NCBI GenBank assembly: GCA_029449245.1
Contig: JANATF010000007.1
Location: 1,798,001 to 1,862,000 of the forward strand
DNA: 64,000 nucleotides
Source of the DNA: Mortierella alpina
Taxonomy: Eukaryota; Mortierellomycota; Mortierellomycetes; Mortierellales; Mortierellaceae
Direction of reading: 5' to 3'
Positions 11,296 to 24,032 of the stretch are shown in pieces. Numbering within the stretch: the stretch's first letter is position 1; every line of letters begins with the position of its first letter. Made by a program: the position numbers and the translations under genes. The notes beneath the pieces are model-generated. The model searched no databases and was not told the origin of the DNA. It worked only from the letters and a program-made list of their open reading frames with translations.

Positions 11296-14200
11296 ATGTC
11301 TGGCATCTTTCCGCCTCCCCTTTTCGCCACGATTCAAAACCATCGATCGCCCCACATCCAGGTGGAGAGCCATCAGCCGCCGGATCAGCCAAGTACTTGC
11401 TCGTCTCTTTCTTCCTCCATCTTTCCATCTTCTTCTGCTTCGCTTCGTCACCCAATCCCCATCCTTGCGCACCGCACTACCGCACCCCCCAGACGTAGCA
11501 GAACGTTGAATTCATCGAGCAGTCAGCAGAAAAGAGTACAGCAGGATTCGCATAACGAACACCCCGTCCTTCTCAAGCAAAAGTTTCACCATCTAGCCCA
11601 GCCCCATCACGGCCATCATCCGCTTAACCGTTCTTCCTCATACCGTAAAGCAATGTACCATGGTACTTCATCTCACCCACAATGCTCTCAGCACAACAAT
11701 ATGATACCCATCGCGAGGAATGAAGAGCAGCGACCGATACATACCCGACAGAATACCCTTCAGCACGAAAGAGTTTTCGTTCTGTCCAGTCCAGCAACCT
11801 TAACACGTCCCAGGAAGGACTCGGTAGACTCGATGTGCTCAATTGCATCAACGTCTTCAACAATCTCTTCAGAGGGCGACTCTGTCTATGGTACACCACG
11901 GAGTCGGAGGTCTGTTATTAGCTTATACGATATCGACGACATGGAGCCCCTGGCTTTTGATAGCCCTACGCGATCGGATTTGGATCTGACTGTGGTCAGG
12001 CTTTCGGCTCTTTCCGACTCCCCATTGTCCACATCTTACCAGTTACTTTTGCAGCAAATTGCCGCGCAAAGAGAGAAATTGGAACTGCTACGCTCTGGAG
12101 CAGACAGCCTTGCTGAGGATGCATCAGTACTAGATGACGCTCTGGAGGATGAAACCAGCTCCGTGTGCACGGCCATTCAAGGAGCTAAGACAGCCGTTAA
12201 TGGTTGGGAGGAGGCTTGGACAGAGTACTCAAGGTGCGAACCAGTCGAGGCACTACAGACACAGCCCATAGCACTGTCAGCACTTATCCGGGACATGGAA
12301 TGGCAGTACAAGAAGAACCTGTAAGCGATCATGGAGTATGGACAAGTGTGCAGGGACGGGGTAGGTTTTTTCTCATTCTAAAACTTACCGGTCTATCATA
12401 AATTAGATTCGAACAGTTGGTGACAGGCTGTCGACCACGAGAGGCGTACCAACTTCAACATCAGATATCTCTGCGATACGGAGACGTCTTTGGATTCGAT
12501 CTTCTCGAGGAATTCCCAGTGTATATCTGGGGCACGGTTATGAAGTCCTTACCCTTCGCTGACCTTGCAAGCTGCCGTATGGTATGGTGAAAGTTTAGAT
12601 CTCCATGGCCTAAATCGAGCGACTGTCTAGCAAACCGAAAGTTAACCCTATTCTATTCGCTATGGACGCCAGGTGTCACATTCATGGCAGGGCAAGGCAA
12701 TGGCGTACGATGTGGTCGCGTCCGCACTCGCTCGCCTCACGTATGCCGAGGATGTGGTCGGGATTCTGGCTGCAGATCAGCCAAAAAAGAACTGGAACCA
12801 ACTGTGCCGATACCATGAGCGCGACTCATGCTGGAGAAAAAGCCTACCTGCATCTATTCATGCCATGACGGGCCACACCAGCTACGTTACCTCACTCAAA
12901 GAGTGCGACAACTGGATTGTCAGTGGAAGCTATGACGAGAAGGTTCGGCTATGGGATGCTACCACAGGCAAATGCGTCAGGATTTGGGAAGTCGATTCTG
13001 CCGTTAGCTGTGTGGAGCTTCTGGTGGATGAAAGTTTGAGTGGCGGAGGTATCATCGTCGCGGCCTTTGTGGATATAGGGTAAGTGGCGTCTGTTATATG
13101 CAATGGATGGGTCAATGGAATGCGAGCTCAAAGCTGACGAGATTTGCATCCTGAAATGTCGTTAGTCTGGTCAAGATTTGGTCGTTGCATGGCGCGCTGA
13201 ACATGCACACCCTCACTGGACATCAGAAGGGCGTGCGCGCTCTTGCAATCAACGAGAGGTATCTGGCAACAGCAGGCTTTGACCAGACCGTGCTTGTGTG
13301 GAGTTGGTCGAGTGGAAGAAAGGTTGCGAGCTTCCGAGCTCACAACGAAGTGGTAAGAGATTGTCTCGCACGTGTTGCACCTGTCTATCATCGAACGCAC
13401 GGTCGTGGGTACTCACCACCACATCCGCCGCCATAGATCCTGGGCGTGCACCTGGTCAAGAACACCGTCTACACTGTCTGCATCGACGCAACCCTTCGCG
13501 TGTTCGATGTCCCATCCAGAAGTCTTCTGCATCAAGTCAAGCTGTTCGAGATCACTCAAGGATCGTCTCTACAGTGGTCGTGTCTCCGCGAGACGATGCT
13601 TCTCACAGCTACTAACAAAACCGTCTACGTCTGGCAGCTGGAGCATCTCGAAAGCCTTGTGCGCCAGCAGGTCCACCATCGCTCTGCCAGTGCTCTCTCT
13701 CTTGGCAACTCCAGCTTTGGTAGCAGTGTTAGCAGCGGTAGCAGCATGTATGAAGACTCTTTTCACGGTAGTGAGCAGATCTTCACCCCTCCCATGTCGC
13801 CAAAAATCGCACCTTCGCGTTCAACAACATCATCGTCACTGACCACACTCATATCCCCACCCGGGACACCAGCCATGTCCACACGCACACTTGCGTCCAG
13901 TCCTGGTTCTGCCTTGTGCTCAGCGTCCATCTACTCTACTCTGTCAGAGTCTGATTCGTCGCATAACCTCTCGGCCGATCCTTCCTTTGCATCAGGCTGC
14001 TTCAGGTTCACGACAGAAACGAGAATCAAGCCCTGCTTAACAGCGGTCCTGACAATGACGGTGGATATGTGGTGCGGCAGAGTAACCCATCATGATCCGC
14101 CTCTGCTCATCCTCGGGTCGCGCAGCTCCCCTGAAAGGCTGTCTACTGTGTCGCTGACCAAAGATATCATTGACCCGTGCAAAGCTTATGACAACGACTA

Positions 14201-15356
14201 TGAGCCATTGCGCATCTCGCCAAAGGCTGTGCCGATCGAGGGTCTCCCAACAGGTCCTGGTCGGGGTGTGATGTGTCTCGATTCCAGCGTCGGCAGACTC
14301 GTGGTCGGCAGCACTGGTGGCACTATTCACGTCATGAACATGGACCCCGCAAAGAAGACGCTCGTACTACCAAAAACCAGTGACCCCGTCACGACCATCA
14401 CCTTGCCTCATCTCACAGCCACGCAGATGGACTCTATTCGGTGTGCCAGCCCCGTCCACCCACCTCAGCGCTCGGCCTCACAGAAGGTCACTAGTACAAC
14501 CAACCCAAGAAAGCCCAGCACGCCCGGCACGCCCGGCAGGAGCAACTCTTCGGGCACCAAGTCTCGTTCCAGATTTTTCGGCCTATCCACGCCCGATAAA
14601 TCACCTCTTGCCCTTCCCATTACTCTGACCAAACGTTCAGGCGGAACAGGAGGGGCAAGTCCCTCGAGCGGCCAAAGGACAAAGCAGCCACCCATGACAC
14701 CCCCTTCAGATTATGAGGAGCAAGAGGTGCTGGTTGACTATGACGAATACGACCTCGGTCGTCGCCAGGTCCGTGGAGCTTCTGCCAGTTCCAAATCCAA
14801 GACCCAGAGCACCCGGCAAGGGGTGATCGCACCCGCAGCCGCTGCAGCCTCGCCAGGGAAGCCTAATTCAAGAAAGCCAACAGCAACGGCCACGTCCCTG
14901 ACCAAACCCAATGATAAGAGCGTCTCAGACACGAATGCAACTCCTCTCTCACCCACCTCACCAACGCAGCCCTCCCGAAAAAAGTCAACTTCGACTTCAG
15001 CTGCAGCACAAACACTCTCGAGCCTTTCCAGGCTCATTATGCCAGGGTCGCCCTCCAAGGTGATGCGGCATCGAGCAACGTCTGCAGCCTGGGCACAGCA
15101 GGTCACTAGTACGTTGACAACAACCATCTCGACCACCACAGGAGCAGAGACAGATACTATCCCCTCGCGCCCAGTGTCCATCATTACAAGAGGACGCATT
15201 CTATCCGAGGGAGACCTGGTGGGAGCCAGCCGCGCTGCCGACACCAAGGGTCTGTCCAGGAGTCTGTCCAAGAGTCTGTCCAAGAGCCTGTCCAGGAGCT
15301 GGTCACTATCAGCGCCATGGAATAGTCCCTCGAAACGCACCGACAAGGCAAAGTAA
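11296..15356 (+). CDS. F-box / WD40 repeat protein with long Ser-rich tail
   Basis: 1237 aa in five exons: 11296-12320, 12407-12581, 12673-13079, 13166-13352 and 13437-15356, phases matching. The role inferred from the architecture is substrate receptor of an SCF ubiquitin ligase: the F-box binds Skp1 and the WD40 propeller binds targets. Residues 1-300 are Ser/His/Pro-rich and disordered. A predicted helix at about 250-275 precedes an F-box at about 371-404 (FDLLEEFPVYIW, then LASCRMVSHSW). WD40 repeats run from about 455 to 650 (VSGSYDEKVRLWD, LVKIWS, LATAGFDQTVLVWSW, LRVFDVPS, VYVWQL). The remaining 580 residues are low-complexity Ser/Thr/Pro, ending in repeated SLSK units. The nearest relatives should be Cdc4/Met30/FBXW-like proteins, but orthology is not assignable by eye. 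Confidence 0.88.
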
Positions 15357-15879
15357 AAAATAAATAGTAATACCTCGTCTCGTGTTGAAAATGAAGACCT
15401 TGACCCTTCGTTCAGGCACGGTTGCCGGGATGCCTTTGTTGCCCTGAAGACCGGCGTGTGCTGGTAGATTGTGAGATGAATAAAGTAGCCGGAGCAGCAA
15501 GATCTAGTCCCCCTTCAGTCCCTTCATCCTCAAGACACGCCTGTCTGTACAGTACAGAGAAAGGACATCCCGCCTCCTGCTCTCCTGGGTTCATTCTTCT
15601 CTCCCTTTGAACCCCCTTCGATTTCTGTATAGTTCAAACGGCGCGTTGCTCCAGACCGCTACTCAACGACCCCCTTCCTGAATGCATTCTCCTGATCCTA
15701 ATCTTGGCCGCAATGCGCCATTGCATTGCGCAATGCACACACTACGTCCTCAGCCCTCTTTCGTCTTTCTTCTCTCTCTCTTTCTCTTTCTCCCTCTCTC
15801 CTGCTTGATACTGTTTATTCTCTTCGCTCTTCGCGAACACACATACCTCGACCCACGGGCCACCCCAAGACCACACGCG
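15357..15879. other. Intergenic: 3' end of F-box gene and promoter of 8-Cys gene
   Basis: 523 bp. AAATAAATAG-like sequence right after the F-box gene's stop can serve for polyadenylation. The CT-rich stretch at about 15755-15815 is a likely leader of the next gene. The frame of that gene stays open to an ATG at 15682, but the downstream ATG gives the cleaner signal peptide. Confidence 0.45.
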
Positions 15880-16584
15880 ATGCATCTCTCAGCTTCTCTC
15901 AGAGGATCCACACTAGCTCTCGTGCTACTCTCCATCTTCTGTGCACCCACACTCTCCAATGGCAGCAGCAGCAATCTTGTCCAGCGCGCCACAAGCGCCA
16001 GCAACACAACCACCACCTCCGATGCACCCTTCTCTCCACAATCACCACCACCACCTCCTCCTCCACCACGGCCCCCTCTCCAGCCCTACACCGCCACAGA
16101 ACCCACAGCCCTAGCAGTCGCCTTTGTTGGACCCTTGTCTCTCCCCACCGCCCCAGCAACCTTCCCTCAAAACGTCTCGACTTGCTCCACCTGCTACAGC
16201 ATGTTCCCCACCCTCTCCCGCTGCAATGTCATCGCCAATACCAACACATTCCCCGTCACTGCCAATACCACTTACGAGTCCTTACTCCCGTTCCTGAAAT
16301 GTATCTGCACCCCCAAGGCTCTCGATACATACCCGTATTGCCTCGACTGCTTCACCACGACCCGTCAACTCGACCAGCTCAACGTACTCCAGGCTAACCA
16401 TCTCGAAAACTACTCGGACGCGTTCCGTCAGCTCTGTGGCGCGACCTACAACGGCAACAGGGATCCTAGCAAGAGTCGCGCCGCGTCCCTCTCAAAGACT
16501 TTGGCAGAGGGAACCTTGGTTTTGCTTGGACTGGCGTTGGTGGGTCTTCTGGTCGTGCTGGATATCTCTCTCTTGAGCATATAG
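15880..16584 (+). CDS. Secreted/anchored 8-cysteine protein A
   Basis: 234 aa, single exon. A signal peptide is clear: SLRGSTLALVLLSIFCAPTLSNG, with cleavage near residue 28 (motif split here only for description). A Pro-rich linker follows, then a cysteine module, then a C-terminal hydrophobic segment of about 25 residues (TLVLLGLALVGLLVVL) with almost nothing after it, as in GPI-anchored or tail-anchored wall proteins. The cysteines follow CxxC-x9-C ... CxC-x10-CxxC ... C. Exactly the same spacing occurs in the proteins at 29751-30542 and 34640-35960. N-glycosylation sequons (NVS, NTT, NYS) are present. Function unknown. An ATG 66 codons upstream is in frame, but it would bury the signal peptide. 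Confidence 0.75.
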   Translation: MHLSASLRGSTLALVLLSIFCAPTLSNGSSSNLVQRATSASNTTTTSDAPFSPQSPPPPPPPPRPPLQPYTATEPTALAVAFVGPLSLPTAPATFPQNVSTCSTCYSMFPTLSRCNVIANTNTFPVTANTTYESLLPFLKCICTPKALDTYPYCLDCFTTTRQLDQLNVLQANHLENYSDAFRQLCGATYNGNRDPSKSRAASLSKTLAEGTLVLLGLALVGLLVVLDISLLSI

Positions 16585-16591
16585 ATCCATC

Positions 16592-16614
16592 CACACACAC
16601 ACACGCACACACAG
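16592..16614. repeat. CA microsatellite
   Basis: A short (CA)n run with one CG interruption, in the 129-bp gap between the convergent 8-Cys protein A gene and the LRR gene. Confidence 0.7.
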
Positions 16615-16713
16615 TATATTCATAGATCAATGATTATTTTTTTCCATTCCAATTACGCTTCATAAACTACTCAAAGAACGACTACTGCTCCAGGATGGAG
16701 AGGGGTATTGTGA

Positions 16714-19700
16714 TCATTTCTGTTGAAGGCGCTCCATCATATGTGTCATGGCCTCAGTCCTAACAGCCCGTGGCTGTCGCGGTGGCGCCAGTGGTTGTTC
16801 ACGCGGTGGGGGCGCGTTCCGGAGCTGGGTGATGGTCCATGGAGACAGCTCCAAAATGGACAGCCTTCTCTCAATCTCAATCGAGCCGGATAACGAATTA
16901 TTCCGACCACCGCCTGCTCCACCTCCACCTCCACCTCCACCATGGCCGTTGCCATAACCGCTACCACCTGCATTATTACTGCTTCCACTGCTATTGCTGT
17001 GCACGCTGTAGCTGTAATTGTCTCCTGGGCCTGAAGTAGGCGGGGGCACAAACGACGTCAAACTCCGGTTCGGCATGGGGTCCTTTAAACCCTGGGCGCC
17101 CGCTGCCAAGTTGGAAGCGGAAGCCGAGGACAAGGACGATGTCGACGAGCCGTCAGATCCCGTTGATAGCGTGGAAGATGTCGACAGGACAGAAACTCCA
17201 CGACTGAGCATCGCCCCACTAGCCGACCGACTGCCTCTGTACCCATGTCTTTGCGCAGGGTTATTCTCTTTGTCGGATGAAGAGTCACCACCATTCAGGG
17301 CACTCTTCAGCATCGACAGATTGCGGTTCATGATCGCATCCAAACGATCCGTCCATGGCTGCATGCGCTCAAACATCTCTGGCCATTGCAACTCGATCAG
17401 CGTGTAGTTGAACGTCAGTCCCTTCTCAATAGTCCTGATCGCATCCTGCTTGAACTCCTTGAACGAGTCCACGTAGTGGATCTGCTGTTGTTGATTCGCT
17501 TGCGGATGATACATCTGATGCTGAGATCCGTGACCGTAGAACGCCTGCAAAAACGGCGCCTGACGACCGTCATAAACCTTGAACCTCATCAATGTCTCGT
17601 TGACAGCCAACGCCTTGCCAAACACCTCCACATCCATGAGCGAGCCCTGCAGCCGATCAAACACCAAAGACCGGATCGAAGAATTGGTACTGAGTCCTTG
17701 TGCGACGGTCTCGATGTCTGCACAAATGAAATACAGTATCTGCAGAGTCTTGTTGGTCATCATGAATCTCTTGAGCGCCTCCCGCGTGAGCTGAGCCAGC
17801 GCCGATGCTGAGGATGGATATACAGAATTGGGAGCACAGAAATTTTGACCAAGGTTGAGGTGTTGTAAAGTCTGGTTCTGGCAGAGCGCATCCAAAATCA
17901 TGACAATGCCCTGATGCGTCAGATTATTGCTGCCAATGTCGAGCCGCTCGATACAGGACCATCCTGACTGCAGATCCTGCGCCAAAATTCGAGCCGCGTG
18001 ATCGTCCAGCCCTGTCGCGTTTAGATGCACAAATCTCAAACAGTTCATAGGCGCCCCGGAGACGCCCACTGGTGCAGGTCCTTGCGGAAGATTCGGTCGC
18101 TGGTATTGCTGTCCTGAGCCATCAAGCTGATATGACGAGTTTGGATAGATACGCATGAGGACCATGAGCATCTCCCTGGGCTTGAACAGTCGAATGCACC
18201 TCCTCAGGTCCAGCTTGGTCAGTAGAGTCATGTCCAGCAAGCCGATCAAGTACCGCGCCGCCCCCTCTGAGAGTCCAGCATCTGAAAGTCGAAGCACCTT
18301 GAGTTTAGAATTGTCCGCAATTACTTCCTGTGCTTTTATCATCGAGGGGTCGTAGGACTTTTTGGTGGCAGTTAGAGCTGCATAGGGACACAAGGCCCTG
18401 GGGTCCTGGTGCCATGGCTTGTCTGCCGGTAGTGTGATTTGCGATGTCCGTATCATCGAGTTGACTATCAGAAAGCTCTCGGCAGGACCCATCTCCAGTG
18501 GCGGCGCCTTGTCGTGTTTCCGAGGTGCTGGGGCCGTGAGCGAAGGTGATGAAGGTGGTGGGCACCGAAGTCGAAGTTTCAGAATGACCCTTCCGAGACT
18601 CTGAAGACCACTGGTCGTCCAACCGTTGGTGGCCAAGTTCAGGCATTCGATCTGGGGCTCCGGATCCAACAATGAGCTGTAAGTGTCGACCATCCTCTCT
18701 AAAGCCCTTGAGGCCTTGTCGCCGAACCCTGTGCTCTCGAGATTGAGTATGGAGAGCTTTGGACCTAGTCCCCCAATGATCAAGGCCACGGCTTCATCGC
18801 CGATCTCATTCATCCCTAGATCTAAATGCGCCATGACCTTTTCTCGCGCCAGGAACGATGCCAACAACTGACCTCCCACGGGCGATATGCCATTGTCCGA
18901 GAGGTTGAGGTATCGCAGAGTCTTTTGAAGTTGCTTCTGCTCCGTGAGCAAACTGACGCCATCGTCTCGTATGTTCATTCCCGGTACCACAAGATCTGAC
19001 AATGTCTGGAAACTGGTCAACAGGCTTTTCATAATCGACTGAGATTGATTGTAGTTGCCGTTGTTACCGATGCTGAGGCTCATACCAAGAGTGTTGCCTG
19101 CTCTCTCCGACCCAGAGAAATCCAGAACGCCGAGACTCTGTAAATGTAAAGCCTTGATTCCATAGAGCGGTGTCGGCGGCAGAGGTTTCGTTGAGATCTT
19201 TAGCAGCAGCGACGGCATGTTAGCCAGTTTGAGCGTCCCGATCTTGGATCCGTAGATGATACGAAGCAGAGGATCGTACTTCTTGCCAAAATTCATGATT
19301 CTGACCGAGGGATCCGTCTTCTGCTTGCAGCCATCCAACACCAAAATTCCGATCCTTGTGTCACTCACGGCCTGGACAAACCTTTGAAGGTCGCTCTCAT
19401 TGAAGGACCACCCCAATCCGATGTCCAGCTCCTGCATGTTTTGAGCCTTGACCATGAGCCTGTAGAATTGACTAGCGTCCTGTGCGCTTCCGAGGCGAAC
19501 CGTGGCACGACCTGTTTTCAGTTCGTAATGCCCCTTGAGGTTGGCGATTTCCTGCTGGAACGAGAGCTCATTTTGCTGATGCACCGTCGATCGATAATGT
19601 TCCTTGCAGATCCACTTGACAGCTCCTCGCGTAGTCACAATCCTGTAAAGATCCGCCGGGCTTTGGACATGGGGCGAAGGGATGTTAACATAGGCTTGAA

Positions 19701-21974
19701 GCTGACGAACATCTGCCCCGTCGAAAAACTCTACGGGGGGGTCTTGCAGGTCAACATCGGCGGCTTCTAAAGAGTCCAGGTACTCTATGGCTTCTGCCAG
19801 TCTTGTATCCAAAATCTGGCTCTTGAGCGTTTCCTGGCCTAGCGCGTAGGCTTTGTAGATGCTGTTGGCATCCTGTAACCTCTGCTGCTGTAGTTGTTGC
19901 TGCTGCTGCTGCTGATGTGCAAGAATAGACAGAAGTGGAGGGATCGACACCGTGCCGCAGTGAACACCTTTGCGGAGCAGGTGAGACAAGCTCCTGATAA
20001 AGCCTCCGTACTTTTTAAAAAACTCGGTCGGCTTGACGATCTCGTACCCTTCATGCTCGATAAAGTGGATGTGATTGAGTCCCGAAGTGTGCAGCGGCTT
20101 TGTCGCACTGCTGCCACACTCGCATAGAAAGTGAAGCCGGAATTTTCTCTCGTCGCTTCCTGGCACCGTTCCACCCACTGCGGCCGCATTGTCACTAGAG
20201 ATACTGCTTGACCGCCGACTCAAGGTGGTCGCTTCTGGCGTCGTCGGATCGATCATCAACACGGGTAGGACAATGAATAGGCGCGGGACCGGATTCTCAT
20301 GGAGCTCGTGCGTCTGGGTCAAGACCGCCTGCACTTTGTTCTGCATGAGTACTGCTCTGTTCATGATCCTGGACGATAGCTCATGAGATCTCTCTGCGTT
20401 CAGTCGTGTCTGAACGCGAGAGTGGTGAAGCTCCAGCTGCAGCATTTTTACCGTTGCCTCGTGCTCAAGCTGAAGTCGACGGGTATCATGTGGTAGAAAT
20501 TCCAGTCCACAGTCCCTCCCTTGCCTAAAGTCGTCTGGCGGATAGTCCATTTGGGTGGGAGAGAGCGGTTGGCTCAGTCGATACGCTGAGGACCAGGCTG
20601 CGCTAGTCGGAGAAGCAGGGCTATTTGTATCCACAACATAGGTTTCATTGGTGGCGGATAGAGTCTCGAATGGGTGAACCGGTGTAGATCGAGGGGTCGA
20701 CACGACTAGAGGGCGCGGCGGCACAGGAGGTGGCCCTGGTATGCTCACGGCCGAGTCCACAGGGTCAATATCATTCGGGTACTGCTGAGAATCAAGCGGA
20801 ATGGCATGATCTTGATAATTATCCATGAACCTTTGGTGATACTCCTGCTGCTGGTCTCGTATCATCTGTCGTTGCTGCTGAGTCCGCAATTGATGATCGA
20901 CTGGCTCAATTTGGGCGCTTTCATCATCATTTTCCGCATAGGGTTGCTGGTAGTCGCCACTGGCAGCGTTAACAAGAGCTTGTGTGCGCATGTATTCCTC
21001 CCGATAAACGTTCTGCTGCTGCGGCGGCGAAGGCTGCTGGTCGTCGTACGATAAATCCGGGTCTGATATCGAATGGTCCGTAGGGATGAACTGAACAGGC
21101 TTGGTCACCGGGAAGGTTACAGCCGACTCCAGAGGCTCATCTCGAGGCAGATGAAGAATGCCTCCCCCGAAAAGGAGCGCTTCGGATATTGCGCCACCGG
21201 CAGTATGTAGTTCTGGGCTAACTGGCGACAATGCCTCTCGGGTACCGTTTTGCGAGACTGGATCCTCCTTGTTGGTCGTACTTTCATGCATCGCTGTCGA
21301 GACTGGTGGACGGGACGGAACCGGTCGGAGCGGTGCTACGTTGACATTTATTCGCGGCGGCGTGGGAAAGGGCGAGTGGCGTATGGGGAAGATGACGGGC
21401 GAGTTCGGGGTGGTGGGTGGAGTCGACTGGTGCGATGGGCTGGGGCTGGGAATGGGGATGGGCATGGGCATGGTGACGGGGATAGGGACAGGGATAGGCG
21501 GGCTGGTTTCCTCGACAACGACATCGAGGATGCAGTCCTCGTAGTACTCGACGCGCAGGGGCTGTAGTCTATCAGGGCAGAGGCATGAGAGAATGAGAGA
21601 GGAGTGGTGAGCAGATAGGCCTTTTGAGTTGAATCCCAGCAGTCAATTTGCATGCAACGTGGTGGGGCACAGGTACTGCGGGGCCATAAACGCGAATAGC
21701 GAATAGCTTTTTTTTCCGTGTACGCGACGCGATGGACAATTGCATGGCACGTCCATTGCAGGAGTGCAGGGTGTAGCTACACATACCTGACATCGTCGTC
21801 GTTGGTCATAAAGGGGACGCTGGTGCCGTCATATTCGAGTCGCTTTACATTCTCAAAGACGTCCTGCACATCCTCGAGCATAACGTAGATTGAGCCATTG
21901 CGCTCCTTGGCGGGGACTCTTTTGATGACATGGTCGAGGCGAATCTGCTGAATGTGTCGCTTCGGGGGGGCCAT
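16714..21974 (-). CDS. Large leucine-rich-repeat (RNI-like) protein
   Basis: 1680 aa from two exons, 21974-21787 and 21568-16714, joined at a GTATGT donor and a TAG acceptor in matching phase. The long ORF lacks the conserved-looking start, which the first exon supplies (MAPPKRHIQQIRLDHVIKRV). Residues 60-330 are Pro/Gln/Ser-rich. About 330-560 is helical, with a cysteine pair (FLCECG) and the segment EHEGYEIVKPTEFFKKYGGF. Ribonuclease-inhibitor-type LRRs follow from about 800 to 1400: LRYLNLSDNGIS, HLDLGMNEIGDEA, LRLSDAGLSEGAA, RLDIGSNNLTHQG and LQHLNLGQNF. The C-terminus is Ser/Gly/Asn-rich. RNI-like repeats normally form a protein-binding horseshoe. I see no kinase, NACHT or F-box signature. 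Function unknown; a scaffold role is inference. Confidence 0.8.
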
Positions 21975-23015
21975 GTCGAAGCAGGCAGCTGCGGGTCGGA
22001 GGACGATGGCACAGCGTGGCGAAGAACAAACTGAAAAAGGGGGTACGTGAAGACGACAGACGGCGTGGGCAGAAGTGGGCGTTGGGAAAAAGAAACAGAA
22101 AGGGGAAAAGTGGATGGACGAGGAAGACTGAGGAAAGCTAAATGGGGTTTTGAGGAATAGAGTAGGGGTAGGGGTAGGGGTAGGGCAGGAGAAGAAAGGG
22201 CAGAAAGAGGGACCAAGAGTGAAAGAGAGAGAGAGGGTCAGAGAGTAGAGAGGGGGGTACAGAGTGGGAGAGAGAGAGAGAGATGGAGAACTAGAGAGAA
22301 GAGAAAATGAGAAAAAAAAAAAGAACCAAAGAGATATCACATTCATTTGCGCTCCTCTCTGACACGCAGCAGAATGCCGTGGGCAAGCATGCGAGTGCAT
22401 TTTGCCTTTATTTGGAACACAGGGGGAGAGAGCGATGTGGGCCACCACACACACTATCACCAGACGAGTGTTGTTGTTGTTGTTGTTGTTGTTGTGTGTG
22501 CGGGTTTGTGTGCGATTGTGTGCGAATGTGTGCGAGTGTGTGTGTTCTCTTTGCCTGTGTGTGCATCGCCACATAAGCACGCACACGAACACACGCTCGA
22601 CCAAAGAAGGTTTCTGCAAAAAAAAGGCGCTCTGTCTGCTCCAGGTACTGGAAGAGCGAGGACCGATAGCCTGCACAAACAAATCACACTCTGTCTACTC
22701 TACTCTGCCCTGCTCATTCGCCAGTCTCCCCTTGTTTCTGACCACCTATTCTAGCACGCGCTTCATACTTCGACCCCAAGCGCCATGCCAAATGAGCAAG
22801 CTGCCCATCTTGGGATAGCCTGCATTAAGTCGATTGTATGTCTATCGTACTGATCCAATGCACAAAACCATGCCTTGCAGCCATGCCAAACGGCCATGCC
22901 GATACCTTCCGTTGAAAATAGCCCACATGTACTGTAACCTTAAAAACATGCTTGTCCCCCCTCAGACAGTCGTTTATTCACTTTATGGCCTGCCTCGAAA
23001 ACTGCCACATTCCCT
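21975..23015. other. Intergenic, 1.0 kb, microsatellite-rich promoter region
   Basis: The upstream region of the LRR gene. It is GA-rich on the plus strand at about 22075-22320 (CT-rich for the minus gene), followed by a (TTG)n run near 22469 and a TG-rich stretch at about 22493-22562. No coding sequence supported. Confidence 0.5.
22469..22562. repeat. TTG and TG microsatellites
   Basis: Eight or so TTG triplets run into an interrupted (TG)n tract with GCGA interruptions. Non-coding. Confidence 0.7.
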
Positions 23016-24032
23016 TCAGGCCACTTGAACTATAACCTTGCCCTGGTACTTGCCATCAAAGTAATCCGCGAATGCCTGTCCAGCGTTCTCCAGACCCTGG
23101 ATAACCGTCGGCTTTTGTGTCTTGAACTCACCACTGGCGACCAGTGGCGCAAACTTCTTCCAAAACTCTGGAAACTTATGGAGGTGATGAAAGGCTGTGA
23201 ATCCGTTGATCGTCAGGCCTTTGAGCGTGATCAAGTTCAAGTTCTTGGTCAAGTACGGTGTCTTGCCGTTCACAACTGAAAGATTTCCGACAGAGAGCAC
23301 CTGTCCATGGTCCTTCAACTTCTCCAGCGCAATATCCAGGGTCTCGCCTCCAACCAGGTCAAAGTAAATGTCAATGCCACCGGGCGCTGCTGCGTCCAGC
23401 TGAGCGCGGGGATCCTGGGTCTTGTAGTTGAATGCTGCATCCAGACCAATGTCCTTGAGAAGATATTCGACCTTGTCATCTGATCCCGCACTACCGATCA
23501 CAAAGGCTCCAGCCCTCTTGGCAAGGAGCGCAAAAAATGTACCCACAGGCCCAGCGGCAGAAGAGACGTAAATCTTTTGGTCCTTGTGGAACTTGACGAG
23601 GGTCTCTGCAGCAGCATAAGATGTCAGGCCGTTGATCCCGAGTGCGTTCAGGTACTCTGTCAAGTCGACCTTGGAGTCTTGAGCATCAGGGACCACAAAG
23701 AGCACGCGAGGGTTGGACTGCAGAGTGTATTGCTCCCATCCAAAGTTGAAGCCCACAACGATGGACGATACAGGGTAAGCGGCGTTCTTGGACTCAACGA
23801 CCTCGCCAATACCAAATCCGCCGACGGTTTGGCCAAGGGTTGGGGCGGGGCTCTCGAAGGAAAAGCGAGTGTAAGGATCAAGTCCAAGATAGATGTTGCG
23901 GATCAGAACATCGCCCTCATTGAGATTGTGGTCCAAAGGAACGGTCTCGGTCCTAAAGTTCTCCTGGGTAAAGCTGTCGCCCCTGGCGACGTATTTGGCG
24001 CGGACGATGCGGGTATTGGTGATGGGAGCCAT
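23016..24032 (-). CDS. NADP-dependent MDR oxidoreductase (2-alkenal/prostaglandin reductase type)
   Basis: 338 aa, single exon, full length for the family. It belongs to the zinc-less medium-chain dehydrogenases that reduce carbon-carbon double bonds next to carbonyls with NADPH, such as plant double-bond reductases and leukotriene B4 dehydrogenase. Visible features are the N-terminal family block RNIYLGLDPYTR, the GFGIGEVVESKN substrate-domain strand, YLNALGINGLTSYA, and the Rossmann motif SSAAGPVGTFFALLAKRAG. The strand DIYFDLVGGETLDIAL and the late FTAFHHLHKFPEFW also fit. No structural zinc cysteines are present. A likely job is detoxification of reactive aldehydes; the true substrate is not inferable. 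A TATAAAAG box lies 135 bp upstream of the ATG. Confidence 0.9.
   Translation of the reverse strand: MAPITNTRIVRAKYVARGDSFTQENFRTETVPLDHNLNEGDVLIRNIYLGLDPYTRFSFESPAPTLGQTVGGFGIGEVVESKNAAYPVSSIVVGFNFGWEQYTLQSNPRVLFVVPDAQDSKVDLTEYLNALGINGLTSYAAAETLVKFHKDQKIYVSSAAGPVGTFFALLAKRAGAFVIGSAGSDDKVEYLLKDIGLDAAFNYKTQDPRAQLDAAAPGGIDIYFDLVGGETLDIALEKLKDHGQVLSVGNLSVVNGKTPYLTKNLNLITLKGLTINGFTAFHHLHKFPEFWKKFAPLVASGEFKTQKPTVIQGLENAGQAFADYFDGKYQGKVIVQVA

Noticed and set aside
15682-15879. 66-codon N-terminal extension of 8-Cys protein A
   Set aside because: In frame, but it would place a good signal peptide internally; the downstream ATG is preferred.
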